DNA from: JAMXLO01 sp963776505
GTDB lineage: Bacteria > Pseudomonadota > Alphaproteobacteria > Acetobacterales > Acetobacteraceae
Assembly: GCA_963776505.1 (NCBI GenBank)
Contig: CAVZNH010000062.1
Location: 145,502-209,501 of the forward strand
Length of the DNA: 64,000 bases
Direction: 5' to 3'
Shown here: piece by piece, positions 19,234-28,115 of the stretch
Position numbering within the stretch: the first letter of the stretch is position 1
Layout: each line of letters opens with the position of its first letter
The notes under the pieces: generated by a model
Database searches by the model: none
Seen by the model: the letters and a program-made list of their open reading frames with translations, nothing else
What the model was told of the DNA's origin: nothing
Translations under genes and position numbers: made by a program

Positions 19234-20109
19234 TCAGAGCCAGAAGGCGATGCGCCCGCGCACGCGCGCGAACAGACACCACGCAAGACCCCAAAGGACC
19301 ACGCTGAACACGCCGGCACCGAGCCAGAGGTGGTGGACAATGGGCATGGCGCCCAGCAACGGTGCCCGCACGATCTCCAGCAGGTCGAAGAAGGGGTTGA
19401 GCCACAACAGTGCCTGACCCGAGCCGAGTTGCTCCGGCTTCCAGATCACCGGGGTCACGAAGAAGGCGATCTGCATCACACTGGCCACGATAGGCAGGAT
19501 ATCACGGAACCGCGCGCAGAATGTGCCCAACAGCAAGACAACCGCGAGCGCATCGATCGCCCAGAGCACCAGTCCGGGAATCGACAACAACGCGAACCAG
19601 GTGGGCCAGACCCTGAACACTGCAAACACGACCACGATCACCAGAACATTGTGCGCGAGCACTACTACGTTGCGAATGAGCAGGCGTTCCGCGAACAGGA
19701 AGAACGGCATCCGTACCGCGCGGACGATGCCCTCGGATTCGGTGAACGCGGAGCACGATTCCGACACCACGGAGGCAAGGACCCCCCACAATACCAGCGA
19801 GAGCGCCAGATAGGGCAGATAGTCGTGGATGTCGGTGTGGAAAATACCAGCGTAGAGATAGCCCAGCGCGCAGACCATGATGCCGGTGGACAGCGTCAGC
19901 CACAAAGGCCCCAGCATGGAGCCGCGGTAGCGCAACCTGATGTCCAGCCAAGCGAGCGTCCAGGCAAGCCGGAGCAGGCGCGTGCCCTGCACCACGTCCC
20001 GCATGGCCAAACGGTTGCGCGTCGCGAAACTTGGATCGCCTCTGAGCTCGAGAAGAGCGTCGGCTTCGGGCGTAACGACAGTATCCATGGATGGGGCAGC
20101 CGTTAGCAT
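19234..20109 (-). CDS. ABC-2 type transporter permease (polysaccharide export, Wzm/KpsM-like)
   Basis: The protein of about 291 residues has an amphipathic N-terminus, then 'TLAWLDIRLRYRGSMLGPLW', the conserved entrance motif of O-antigen and capsule exporters. About six hydrophobic helices and the 'VTPVIWKPEQL' and 'LNPFFDLLEIVRAPLLG' motifs near the C-terminus follow. It would form the membrane channel for the adjacent ATPase. The ATG at 20109 overlaps the stop of the GNAT gene by 7 bp; a second ATG seven codons later is also possible. It belongs to the minus-strand operon that begins at 23527. Confidence 0.87.
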   Translation of the reverse strand: MLTAAPSMDTVVTPEADALLELRGDPSFATRNRLAMRDVVQGTRLLRLAWTLAWLDIRLRYRGSMLGPLWLTLSTGIMVCALGYLYAGIFHTDIHDYLPYLALSLVLWGVLASVVSESCSAFTESEGIVRAVRMPFFLFAERLLIRNVVVLAHNVLVIVVVFAVFRVWPTWFALLSIPGLVLWAIDALAVVLLLGTFCARFRDILPIVASVMQIAFFVTPVIWKPEQLGSGQALLWLNPFFDLLEIVRAPLLGAMPIVHHLWLGAGVFSVVLWGLAWCLFARVRGRIAFWL

Positions 20110-21125
20110 GACAGTGGGGGCACCGCAAACCGTCGATCTATGGTCTTCCAGAAGAAGATCGTGTCGCACGGTGTTCGATCGGCGTTCAGCGCGTAGCCGG
20201 GGATGCAGCCCGCCTCGTGCCAGCCCATGCTGCGATATAATTGCTCCGCGGCATCGCCCGCCCTGGTGTCGAGGGTCAGCAGCGTCCTGCCGACACGAGC
20301 GCCCTCCAATTCCAGACGCGTCATCAGCGCACGTGCCACGCCAGACCGACGTGCGTCTGGGTGCACGAGCAGCTTTTGCACTTCGGCGCGATGCGGCTGG
20401 TTGGGCGACGATGCGAACTCCAGCATCACGGTTCCTACCAACTCGGCGTTGTCCCAGGCCGCGAGCAGGATTCGCGTGCCGGCAGCGACATCGGCGGCCA
20501 TGCGCCGCCAGAAGCCGCGAGCGACACCGAGGGCGAGCGGCGGCAGATAGGACACCGATGCACCGGCATCAACGCAGGCGCGCAGGATTTCGGCCAGACG
20601 CCGCTCCGCCGACGCAGCAGCTGCAGTGTCGAGCAGCTCGATACCAGAGATCGGCTTGGCATAACCAAATTCCAGCGAGTTCGAGATGTCATGCAGCACA
20701 CGGATCGGCCCGTGCCGAACATAGCTGTGCTTCTCGTAGAACCGATGAGCGCGGTCGAACCGCGTGTCGCTCCACAGCACAAGCCTCGTCGCACCCGCCG
20801 TTCGAGCATGTGCTTCGGCAGTCGCAAGCAGTCGTGGCGCCAGATCGGTTCCTCGATACGCATGCAGCATGTAGAGCCGAACGATTTCCCATACGCCATC
20901 GGAATGCGGCACAGCCCCGATCATGCCGACGATCCGCCCATCGGCTTCCGCGGCCCACAACGCGCCGCCTTTGCCCACGTAGTACGAGGCCAGCGCACGC
21001 AGTTCCGGTGCCTCGGCATCAATGTCGATCTTGATGCTGGGGTACTCGCCCCAGCAGGCACTGATCAGGTCGACAAATCCATCAGCGTCGGAGTCGCGAC
21101 CGCTGCGTATTACCGGCTCCGTCAA
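20103..21125 (-). CDS. Double-domain GNAT N-acetyltransferase
   Basis: The 340-residue protein carries two GNAT modules. The first holds 'VRLYMLHAYRGTDLAPRLLA' and 'LVLWSDTRFDRAHRFYEKHSY'; the second holds 'VQKLLVHPDARRSGVARALM' (acetyl-CoA pyrophosphate loop) and 'LTLDTRAGDAAEQLYRSMGW'. The start codon is TTG at 21125, in a TTGA overlap with the stop of the upstream aminotransferase gene. Its place between aminotransferase and exporter genes suggests N-acylation of an amine made in the same pathway, but the acceptor is unknown. Confidence 0.85.
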   Translation of the reverse strand: MTEPVIRSGRDSDADGFVDLISACWGEYPSIKIDIDAEAPELRALASYYVGKGGALWAAEADGRIVGMIGAVPHSDGVWEIVRLYMLHAYRGTDLAPRLLATAEAHARTAGATRLVLWSDTRFDRAHRFYEKHSYVRHGPIRVLHDISNSLEFGYAKPISGIELLDTAAAASAERRLAEILRACVDAGASVSYLPPLALGVARGFWRRMAADVAAGTRILLAAWDNAELVGTVMLEFASSPNQPHRAEVQKLLVHPDARRSGVARALMTRLELEGARVGRTLLTLDTRAGDAAEQLYRSMGWHEAGCIPGYALNADRTPCDTIFFWKTIDRRFAVPPLSC

Positions 21126-22324
21126 CGCAGTCCTTCACAGAACTTTGCGATGCGGCGGCAGCCCTCGGCCAGCGACGCATCGTCCGTCGCAGTGCTCACT
21201 CGCAGATACGGGCTCATGCCATACGCCGCGCCGTGAACCGTGGCGACATGCGCCTCTTCCAGCAGAGCCATGCACACGTCCTGATCAGTCGCCAGCTTGC
21301 GGCCGCCCGCCGTGGTCCTGCCAATGCACCCTGCGACATTGGGGAATACGTAGAATGCGCCCTCCGGCTTGTGGCAGTTGATGCCGCGGCATGCGTTCAG
21401 CATTTCCACAGCCATGTCGCGACGATTGCGGTAGGCGACGATCTGCTCTGCCACCCCGTCCTGAGGACCATCCAGCGCCGCCGCCGCTGCGGCTTGGCCG
21501 ACCGTGGATACACCGGCGGTCGCCTGGCCCTGCATGTTGACCATTGCGCGGATCAGGTTCTTCGGCCCACCGGCAAAGCCTATACGCCAGCCCGTCATGG
21601 CATATGCCTTCGATGCGCCACTGATCGTCACCGTGCGATCGCGCAGCTCCGGTGCCACCTGGGCGATCGTGGCGTGTGTAAATCCATCGAACACCAGGTG
21701 CTCGTACATGTCGTCCGACATGATCCACACGTGGGGATGCTTCACCATCACATCGGCGATCGCACGGAGTTCCGCAGCCGAGCAGCAGGCGCCCGATGGA
21801 TTGTTCGGGTTGTTCAGGATCAGCCACTTGGTCTTCGGCGTGATCGCCGCATCGATGTCCTCGGCGCGCGGCTTGAAGCCATTGTTCTGCGGGCAGTTGA
21901 CGAATACCGGCTCGCCGTCGCACAGCTTCGTCATCAATGCGTAGGCGCTCCACGACGGTACCGGGATCACCGCCTCGTCGCCTGGATTCACTGTCGCCAT
22001 CAGCGCATTGAAGATCGCCTGCTTGCCGCCGTTGGTGACGCAGATTTCGTCGAGTGCGTATTCCAGACCGCTGTCACGCCTGAACTTGCGCTGGATCGCC
22101 TGTTTCAGCGCCGGTGTTCCGTCCTGCGGCGGATACTTTGTATCGCCCTTCAGCGCCGCCTCATGTGCCGCCTCGATCGCGTGACGCGGACTGGCGAAAT
22201 TCGGCTCGCCAAGAGTGAGCGAGATGATATCCACACCCTGCGCACGCAGTTCGCGCGCACGGATCGTCATCTGAACACTGGCGGCGACCTGGACGCGGCC
22301 CAGTCGCTCGGCGAATGCTGGCAT
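21122..22324 (-). CDS. PLP-dependent aminotransferase class I/II (aspartate aminotransferase-like), copy A
   Basis: The 400-residue fold-type I aminotransferase shows the PLP-binding 'SGASKAYAMTGWRIGFAGG' loop with Schiff-base Lys, the 'NNPNNPSGA' motif, an 'MSDDMYEHLVF' Asp/Tyr segment and a substrate Arg in 'SPYLRVSTA'. The start at 22324 ('MPAFAERLGRVQ') overlaps the stop of copy B by one base (TGATG), so the pair is coupled. The two copies are clear paralogues in tandem, sharing long stretches such as 'CHKPEGAFYV', 'RDRTVT' and the PLP loop. Confidence 0.9.
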   Translation of the reverse strand: MPAFAERLGRVQVAASVQMTIRARELRAQGVDIISLTLGEPNFASPRHAIEAAHEAALKGDTKYPPQDGTPALKQAIQRKFRRDSGLEYALDEICVTNGGKQAIFNALMATVNPGDEAVIPVPSWSAYALMTKLCDGEPVFVNCPQNNGFKPRAEDIDAAITPKTKWLILNNPNNPSGACCSAAELRAIADVMVKHPHVWIMSDDMYEHLVFDGFTHATIAQVAPELRDRTVTISGASKAYAMTGWRIGFAGGPKNLIRAMVNMQGQATAGVSTVGQAAAAAALDGPQDGVAEQIVAYRNRRDMAVEMLNACRGINCHKPEGAFYVFPNVAGCIGRTTAGGRKLATDQDVCMALLEEAHVATVHGAAYGMSPYLRVSTATDDASLAEGCRRIAKFCEGLR

Positions 22325-23527
22325 CAGTGCAGTCCTTCGCAGAAGTGCTGGATGCGGGTGCACGCGTCCTGCAATTCCTCGGTCGCGTTGGCATACGCGA
22401 TGCGAAAATGCCCAGGATAGCAAAACGCCGAGCCGTGAACGGCGGCGACGCCGGTCTCGTCCAGCAGCGCCAGGACAAAGCTCTCGTCATCGGTGATCTG
22501 CTTGCCGCCGCGCGTGGTCTTGCCGATGCAGCCATGGATCGAAGGATACACGTAGAATGCGCCCTCCGGCTTGTGGCAGTAGAGGCCCGGCGCCTTGTTC
22601 AGCAGGTCCACCACAAGGTTGCGACGCTCTTCGAAGATCTTGCGCATCGCCTCGATGGACTCCTGCGGTCCGGTCAGCGCCTCTACCGCCGCGGCCATGG
22701 CGATGGTGTTCGTGTTGGAGGTCGACTGGCTCTGCAGCTTGTCCATCGCCTTGATCAGCGCCACCGGCGCGCCGGCGAAACCAAGCCGCCAGCCGGTCAT
22801 CGCGTAGGCCTTCGAGCACCCGTTCATCGTGACGGTCCGATCGCGCAGCTTCGGCTCGACCTGCACGATGGTCGCCGGCCTGAACCCGTCATAGGCGAGC
22901 TTCTCATAGATGTCGTCGGTGAAGATCCAGACGTCGGGATGCCGCAGCAGCACATCGCAGATCGGCCGCAATTCCTCAGCCGAATAAGCGGCGCCGGTCG
23001 GATTGCACGGATTGTTCAGCATGAACCACCGCGTGCGCGGTGTGATCGCCTGCTCCAGCGCCTCGGCGCGCAGCTTGAAGCCGTGGTTCTGCTCGCACGG
23101 CACCAGCACCGGCTTGCCATCGGCCAGCGAGACGATGTCGGGATAGCTCACCCAGCACGGGCTGGGGATGATCACCTCGTCGTCCTTGTTCAAGTGTGGC
23201 CAGCATGGCGTTGAAGATCACCTGCTTGCCGCCGGTGGAGATGATGATCTCCTCCGGCTTGTAGTCGATGCCGGAATCCCGCTTGAATTTTTGCGCCACC
23301 GCCTGGCGCAACGCCGGCGTGCCGGCGACATCCGTGTAGTGCGTCTCGTTGGCCTCGATGGCGCGGATCGCCGCATCCTTGACGTTACGTGGCGTATCGA
23401 AGTCCGGCTCGCCCTGCGAGAGCGAGATGACGTTCTTGCCCTCCGCGATCATGTGCCGCGCCTTGGTCGCAATTGCGATGGTCAGGCTGGGCTGGATGCG
23501 GTCGAGGCGTTCGGCGGTCAGATGCAT
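22324..23527 (-). pseudogene. PLP-dependent aminotransferase class I/II, copy B, one frameshift
   Basis: The N-terminal frame (from 23527, 'MHLTAERLDRIQPSLT') has 'LSQGEPDFDTP' and 'TGGKQVIFNAMLATL'. The rest ('NKDDEVIIPSPCWVSYPD' to 'FCEGLH') is in another frame with the PLP loop 'NGCSKAYAMTGWRLGFAGA'. Removing one T from 'acacttgaacaag' near 23192 restores a continuous 400-residue enzyme. It is the first gene of the operon running down to the ABC exporter and is paralogous to copy A. Given perfect conservation around the break, the gene is probably functional. Confidence 0.83.
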
Positions 23528-23669
23528 GGTCAGAGTTCCGGCAGAAAGCGGGGGCGCAACCTATCGGAGCCGGGTCGCCTGAGCAACGGGCTGTGATCGA
23601 TTGGTCTGGCGGCAAGGGCCGGAGACGGCACCCCTTGTCACGACTCAGTGTAGCCCCCTAGACAGCCGG
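23528..23669. promoter_or_regulatory. Divergent intergenic region between aminotransferase operon and MBOAT gene
   Basis: This 142-bp gap is the only space between the minus-strand aminotransferase/exporter operon and the plus-strand O-acetyltransferase genes, so it should hold both promoters. No confident -35/-10 pair or operator palindrome was identified by eye. Confidence 0.4.
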
Positions 23670-25103
23670 ATGCTGTTCTGTGAGCCGCTGTTTCTGTTCG
23701 TCTTTTTCCCGACCTTCTATCTGATCTACCTGTTGGGCGAGCGACGGATCGACGTTCGGCATGGCATCATCCTAGGCGCCAGCGTGCTGTTCTATACCTG
23801 GAGCGAGCCGCTGTTCGTGCCGGTGGTGCTGGCCTCCGCTTTGGCCGATCACCTGATCGCACGCCGTATCGATCGCCTGCCGCAGGGCTCGCGCCACGCG
23901 AAGGCATTGCTCCTGGCGGGCGTGCTGGTCAATCTCGGGATCCTCGTTCACTACAAATATACACGGTTTCTGATCGAGAACCTGAACCAGCTTTTGCACG
24001 ACCTCAGTGATCCCAACGGTCGGCGTCGCCGAGATCATCCTGCCGATCGGGGTCTCGTTCATCGTCTTCGAAAAGATCACCTATCTCGTCGACATCTACC
24101 GCCGAATCAGCCGCCCAGCGGAGCGTTTGCTCAACCTATCTGCTGTATGTGTTCTTCTTCCCCAAGCTTCTTGCCGGTCCGATCATCAAGTACCATGAGA
24201 TGGAGGATCAGCTCCGCGCGCTGCCGGCCGCCCGGATCGACGACATCTCGACCGGCTTCGTACGCTTCATGCTTGGCGCGGCGAAGAAGACGCTGATCGC
24301 CGACACCCTGGCCACCGGCGCCGACCAGATATTCGCCGCCGACCCGGCGGGGATCGGGTTCGCGCATGCCTGGTGCGGGGTCATCTTCTTTAGCTTTCAG
24401 ATTTATTTCGACTTTTCGGGATACTCCGACATGGCGATCGGCATCGCCCGGATGCTCGGCTTCCGCCTACGCGAGAATTTCGACATGCCGTATATCGCCT
24501 GCAGCATCACCGAGTTCTGGCGCCGCTGGCATATCTCGCTCACCACCTGGATCCGCGAATATCTCTACATTCCACTCGGCGGCAACCGTGTTTCGCCGAT
24601 CCGGGTCTATATCAACCTCTGGGTCTGCTTTCTTGCCTCCGGTCTGTGGCACGGCGCGGCATGGACCTACGTCGCCTGGGGCGCATACAATGGCTTGTTC
24701 CTGGTGCTCGACCGGCTGTTCCTGCTCCGACTCGCTGGACCGTATGCCGCGGGCCGTCGCCAACCTCCTCACCTTCGCGATCGTCCTGATTCGGTTGGAC
24801 GATCTTCCGCGCCCGCACATGGGATCAGGCCGTCGCCCTCTTGGGCGTGCATGATGCAGCCGGGTGCGGCCACCCATGTCGCCGGGATCTACATCCCGAC
24901 TGACCAACTGGTCGCCGCGCTGCTGGCGGCAGTGATCTGCGCCCTGCCGCGAATGCCTGGCTTCCGGTCGCTACGGCACTTCATCCTCGCCGAACCACGA
25001 TGGGCGCTCGCACTGCAGATTGCGATCTCGCTGCTGTTCGTGGCCGCCGTCGGCAAGGCGAGTCGCCGATCCGTTCAAGCCGTTCCTGTATTTCCGGTTC
25101 TGA
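23670..25103 (+). pseudogene. MBOAT family O-acyltransferase (AlgI-like), multiple frameshifts
   Basis: At least four or five frame switches (near 24015, 24130, 24750, 24830 and 25065) divide one AlgI-type membrane-bound O-acyltransferase of about 475 residues. Family landmarks are all present: N-terminal 'MLFCEPLFLFVFFPTFYL', 'GVSFIVFEKITYLVDIYR', 'FFPKLLAGPI', 'YFDFSGYSDMAIGIARMLGF', the catalytic 'RRWHISLTTWIREYLYIPLG', a second His in 'GLWHGAAWTYVAWG', and the usual end 'PFKPFLYFRF' before the stop at 25103. AlgI-like proteins move acyl groups across the membrane for O-acetylation of exopolysaccharide. The next gene starts one base after the stop. Decay and poor sequence cannot be told apart here. 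Confidence 0.75.
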
Positions 25104-25104
25104 C

Positions 25105-26360
25105 ATGCGACGCCGATTTGCCTGGCCCCGCTATCTGCCACTCGCAATCGGCGCATCCGTGTTGTTGATCTCGTGGTTTTACCTGATGTGGAACACCACG
25201 ATCGGCGAAATGGTTCCGGCACTTCGCTTCAGGACCAAGACGACGATCGCCGGTGTAGTGGAGGAAGCTGCGGCACGATCCTGTCACTCCATGCGGTGCT
25301 CACCGGTGAACTACCAGCAGTGGATTTCGCGTTCTATCGGCAAGCTTTCGCCGATGTTCAAGCCGGGGATCAGCTGGAAGAACCAGATCTACTACACGCT
25401 GCTGGGCACCTCCGGCACGGGCGGCGTCGTGGTCGGCCAGGAACGGCAACTGTTCTACAGGCCTTATTTGGACGAATATTGCAGCCGGAATTGCAAGTAC
25501 TGCGCGGACGGCAGGAATCGACTGGGCAGAGCGCATCCGCCAGGTCCAGGATTTCTTTGAGGCGCGGGGGCAAGTTGTTCCTGTACGTCATCACACCCTC
25601 CAAGGTGGCGCAGTATCCGCAATTCGTGCCGTATGGCTACACTTGTCCAGCAAGTGTCGCAGGCGCCGACGATAAGCTGAGATTATATGACGAGATCCTG
25701 ACTGAGCGCGGCGTGCGGTTCGTCGACACAGCATCAAATCTGTCTGCTGCACGCGAGAAATACCCGATCGGCATGTTTCCGCGCGGCGGTATCCACTGGA
25801 ACTCGCTGGGTGCCGCTCTCGGCACGCAGTCGCTGATCGCCGCGGTGAATGCGCAGCAACGCGGCTCCATCCTGGCTGAGCTCAACTTCACCTGGCGCGT
25901 CTCCTACCATCCGCTCGGCCTCGATCGCGATATGATGGACATGCTGAACCTGCCGTTCCCTGACCTGCATTATGCGGTGCCGGAACTGACCTATCAGTCG
26001 AGCGCAGCCGCCGGCGGCTGCCATGCCATCCGAATCACCGAGGTCAGCGGTAGCTTCATCTTCGGCATCGACGACGCGCTGCAGAAGCTGGCTTGTCCGC
26101 CCGACATCACGGAGTGGTTCTACTGGGACAAAAACCTCATGCACTACGCCAACGGTCACCAGGATGTGCTACCGATCGACGCACAGGCGCGGCGCCGGTC
26201 GCTGCTCGATGCCGACTTGGTGATACTCGAGGAGAACGAGGCGTCGGGTCCCCAGAGCGGTCATGGGGAGCAAATGATGCGGGAGATTGCCACGCTCATG
26301 CAGACGGCCTCTGTGCTCGCCACACAACCAGCAGAATCGCCGCCACTGCCGCCACAATGA
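25105..26360 (+). pseudogene. AlgX/AlgJ-like SGNH-fold O-acetyltransferase partner, frameshifted
   Basis: The start at 25105 gives a basic N-terminus and one membrane anchor ('YLPLAIGASVLLISWFYL'). After breaks near 25250 and between 25510 and 25560, the long second frame continues through 'LFLYVITPSKVAQYPQF', 'ERGVRFVDTASNL', 'FPRGGIHWNSLGAALGTQSL' (AlgX/AlgJ-type His motif) and 'EVSGSFIFGIDDAL', ending at 26360. These proteins work with AlgI-like MBOAT proteins to place acetyl groups on periplasmic polysaccharide. The C-terminal 65 bp overlap the convergent permease gene. The assignment rests on the His motif, the anchor and the MBOAT neighbour. Confidence 0.65.
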
Positions 26361-27099
26361 TGGTGGCCAGCGCGTAAAGCTCCGGCGTGGGGCCCAGCTT
26401 GATCGAAGAGAACACCACCATCGGCAACGTCGAGGCGCCAGGACCGGAGGTGAAGCTCGCCACCACCACATCGTCCAGCGACAGGGTAAAGGCGAGCAAC
26501 CAGCCTGAGGTCAGCGCCGGTGCCATCAGCGGCAGGGTGATCAGGACGAATGCCTTCCAGGGCGGCGCGTAGAGATCCATCGCCGCCGCCTCCAGATCCG
26601 CCGGCGTGTCGGCCAGCCGCGCCCGCACCACCACCGCCACGTAGGCGACCGAGACCGAGGCATGCGCCAGTGTCACCGTCCCTGCCCCGCGGCCAGCAGG
26701 CCAGCCGCTCGTTTGCTGGAGCGCGACGAACAGCAGCAGCAGTGAGAGACCGGTGATGACCTCCGGCAGCACCAGAGGCGCGGCCAGGGCTAGGGTGTAG
26801 GCGCCGCGGATGGGGAAGCGGCCAAACCGGGCCAGCGTATAGCCCGCCAACGTGCCGACGGTCAGCGCCAGCGTGGCCGAGGCGGCGGCGATACGCAGCG
26901 ACAGCAGGGCGGCGGAGATGAGGGACTGATCGTGCCACAACGCCACATACCAGCGCAGCGAGAAGCCGTCCCAGGCGGTGACCAGCCGCGATGCATTGAA
27001 GCTGAGCGCGACCAGGAATGCGATCGGCGCGTAGAGGAATGCGTAGCAGACGATCAGCCAGGCAGTGAGAACGCCAACCCGCATTGCTCGCTTGTTCAC
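26296..27099 (-). CDS. ABC transporter permease, PotI/PhnV-type (spermidine/putrescine-like)
   Basis: The protein of about 267 residues has six hydrophobic helices and the binding-protein-dependent permease motif around 'EAAAMDLYAPPWKAFVLITLP' (EAA loop). It begins 'LIVCYAFLYAPIAFLVALSFN' and has 'FTLSLDDVVVASFTSGPG', characteristic of the PotI branch of polyamine and 2-aminoethylphosphonate importers. The start is GTG at 27099, within a GTGA overlap with the dehydrogenase stop. No ATPase, second permease or binding protein lies next to it, so it is either the end of a split locus or uses components encoded elsewhere. Confidence 0.85.
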   Translation of the reverse strand: MNKRAMRVGVLTAWLIVCYAFLYAPIAFLVALSFNASRLVTAWDGFSLRWYVALWHDQSLISAALLSLRIAAASATLALTVGTLAGYTLARFGRFPIRGAYTLALAAPLVLPEVITGLSLLLLFVALQQTSGWPAGRGAGTVTLAHASVSVAYVAVVVRARLADTPADLEAAAMDLYAPPWKAFVLITLPLMAPALTSGWLLAFTLSLDDVVVASFTSGPGASTLPMVVFSSIKLGPTPELYALATIIVAAVAAILLVVWRAQRPSA

Positions 27100-28103
27100 A
27101 CGACTCGATGCAGCAGTGCCTCGCCGGCGTCCAGCCGGCGGCAATTCTCCGCGGCCATCGCGAAGCTGCGATCGAACGTGCTGGTGGTGAGCCACCCGAT
27201 ATGCGGGGTCAGCACGACATTGGGCAGGCGGAACAGGGCCTCGGACGCATCGTGCGGTTCGTGCGCAAAGACATCGAGCCCAGCGCCAGCGAGACGGCCG
27301 CTTGCCAGCGCCTCGGCCAGCATCGCCTGATCCACCAGCCCGCCACGCGCGGTGTTGATCAGCACGGCGCCGGGTTTCATGCGGGCGATCGCGGCGGAGT
27401 CGATCAGGTTCGCGGTGTCGTCGGTCAGCGGCAGATGCAGGCTGACGATATCGGCCTCGGCCAGCAGCGCGTCCAGACTGCGCCACTCGCCCAATGCGTC
27501 GGCGTGCTGGGTGGTGCGCGATGTGTAGATCAGCCGACACCCCAGCGCGGTCAGCACAGGGGCGAGCAGGCGCGGAATCGCGCCGTATCCCACCAGACCG
27601 ACAGTGCGTCCGCCGAGTTCGCTGATGCCGTCCTGCAGCTTCGGATCGAGCCACTCGCCACGTCGCATCGCCGCATCGAAGCGCGGCAGTCGGCGCAGCA
27701 CGGCCAGCATCAGCGCAAGTGTCAGTTCCGCAACCGCACGCGCATTGGTGCCGGGAAGATTGCACACCGCGATGCCACGAGCCTTCGCCGCATCCAGATC
27801 GATCGTGTTGACGCCAACGCCGATCTTCTGGATCAGCCGCAGCATCGGCGCCGCAGCGATCATCTCGGCCGTACAGCGCTTGAGCACGTGCCAGATAACG
27901 TCCGTCGTGGGCAGCAGGCGAGCGAGCAGCGCGTCGTCGTGCTCGGGGCAGACAGTGATGCGCAGGTCAGGGATGGCAGCGAGACGCCCCGCGAGATCCG
28001 GGCCCGCCGTGTAGTGAAAGAGGACGTTTAAGGCGGTCCGGCTGTGCTTACTCCCCCTCCCCTCGCGGGAGGGGGTTGGGGGGAGGGGGCGGCTCCGGGC
28101 CAT
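27096..28103 (-). CDS. D-isomer specific 2-hydroxyacid dehydrogenase
   Basis: The body is a complete NAD-dependent D-2-hydroxyacid dehydrogenase: 'IQKIGVGVNTIDLDAAKARGI', nucleotide-binding 'GRTVGLVGYGAIPRLLAPVL', 'SLHLPLTDDTANLID', catalytic Arg in 'AVLINTARGGLVDQ', Glu in 'GLDVFAHEPHD' and His in 'VVLTPHIGWLT'. Family homology begins only at 'LNVLFHYTAG'. The first ~25 codons read through a GC-rich palindrome, and no start codon exists between it and the homologous region, so either the start is distorted by an indel or the repeat is translated. It overlaps the permease gene by 4 bp and follows the enolase-like gene by 12 bp. Confidence 0.85.
   Translation of the reverse strand: MARSRPLPPTPSREGRGSKHSRTALNVLFHYTAGPDLAGRLAAIPDLRITVCPEHDDALLARLLPTTDVIWHVLKRCTAEMIAAAPMLRLIQKIGVGVNTIDLDAAKARGIAVCNLPGTNARAVAELTLALMLAVLRRLPRFDAAMRRGEWLDPKLQDGISELGGRTVGLVGYGAIPRLLAPVLTALGCRLIYTSRTTQHADALGEWRSLDALLAEADIVSLHLPLTDDTANLIDSAAIARMKPGAVLINTARGGLVDQAMLAEALASGRLAGAGLDVFAHEPHDASEALFRLPNVVLTPHIGWLTTSTFDRSFAMAAENCRRLDAGEALLHRVV
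28051..28090. repeat. GC-rich REP-like palindrome, copy 2
   Basis: A C-rich block (CTCCCCCTCCCCTCGCGGG) faces AGGGGGTTGGGGGGAGGGGG, the same family as at 849 and 55811. It lies in frame inside the apparent N-terminal codons of the 2-hydroxyacid dehydrogenase, just after the enolase-like stop. Confidence 0.65.
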
Positions 28104-28115
28104 AGCGCGACAAAC

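Noticed and set aside
27100..27765. N-terminal extension of the PotI-type permease
   Set aside because: The GTG in the GTGA overlap gives the family length; the extension is an out-of-frame shadow of the dehydrogenase.
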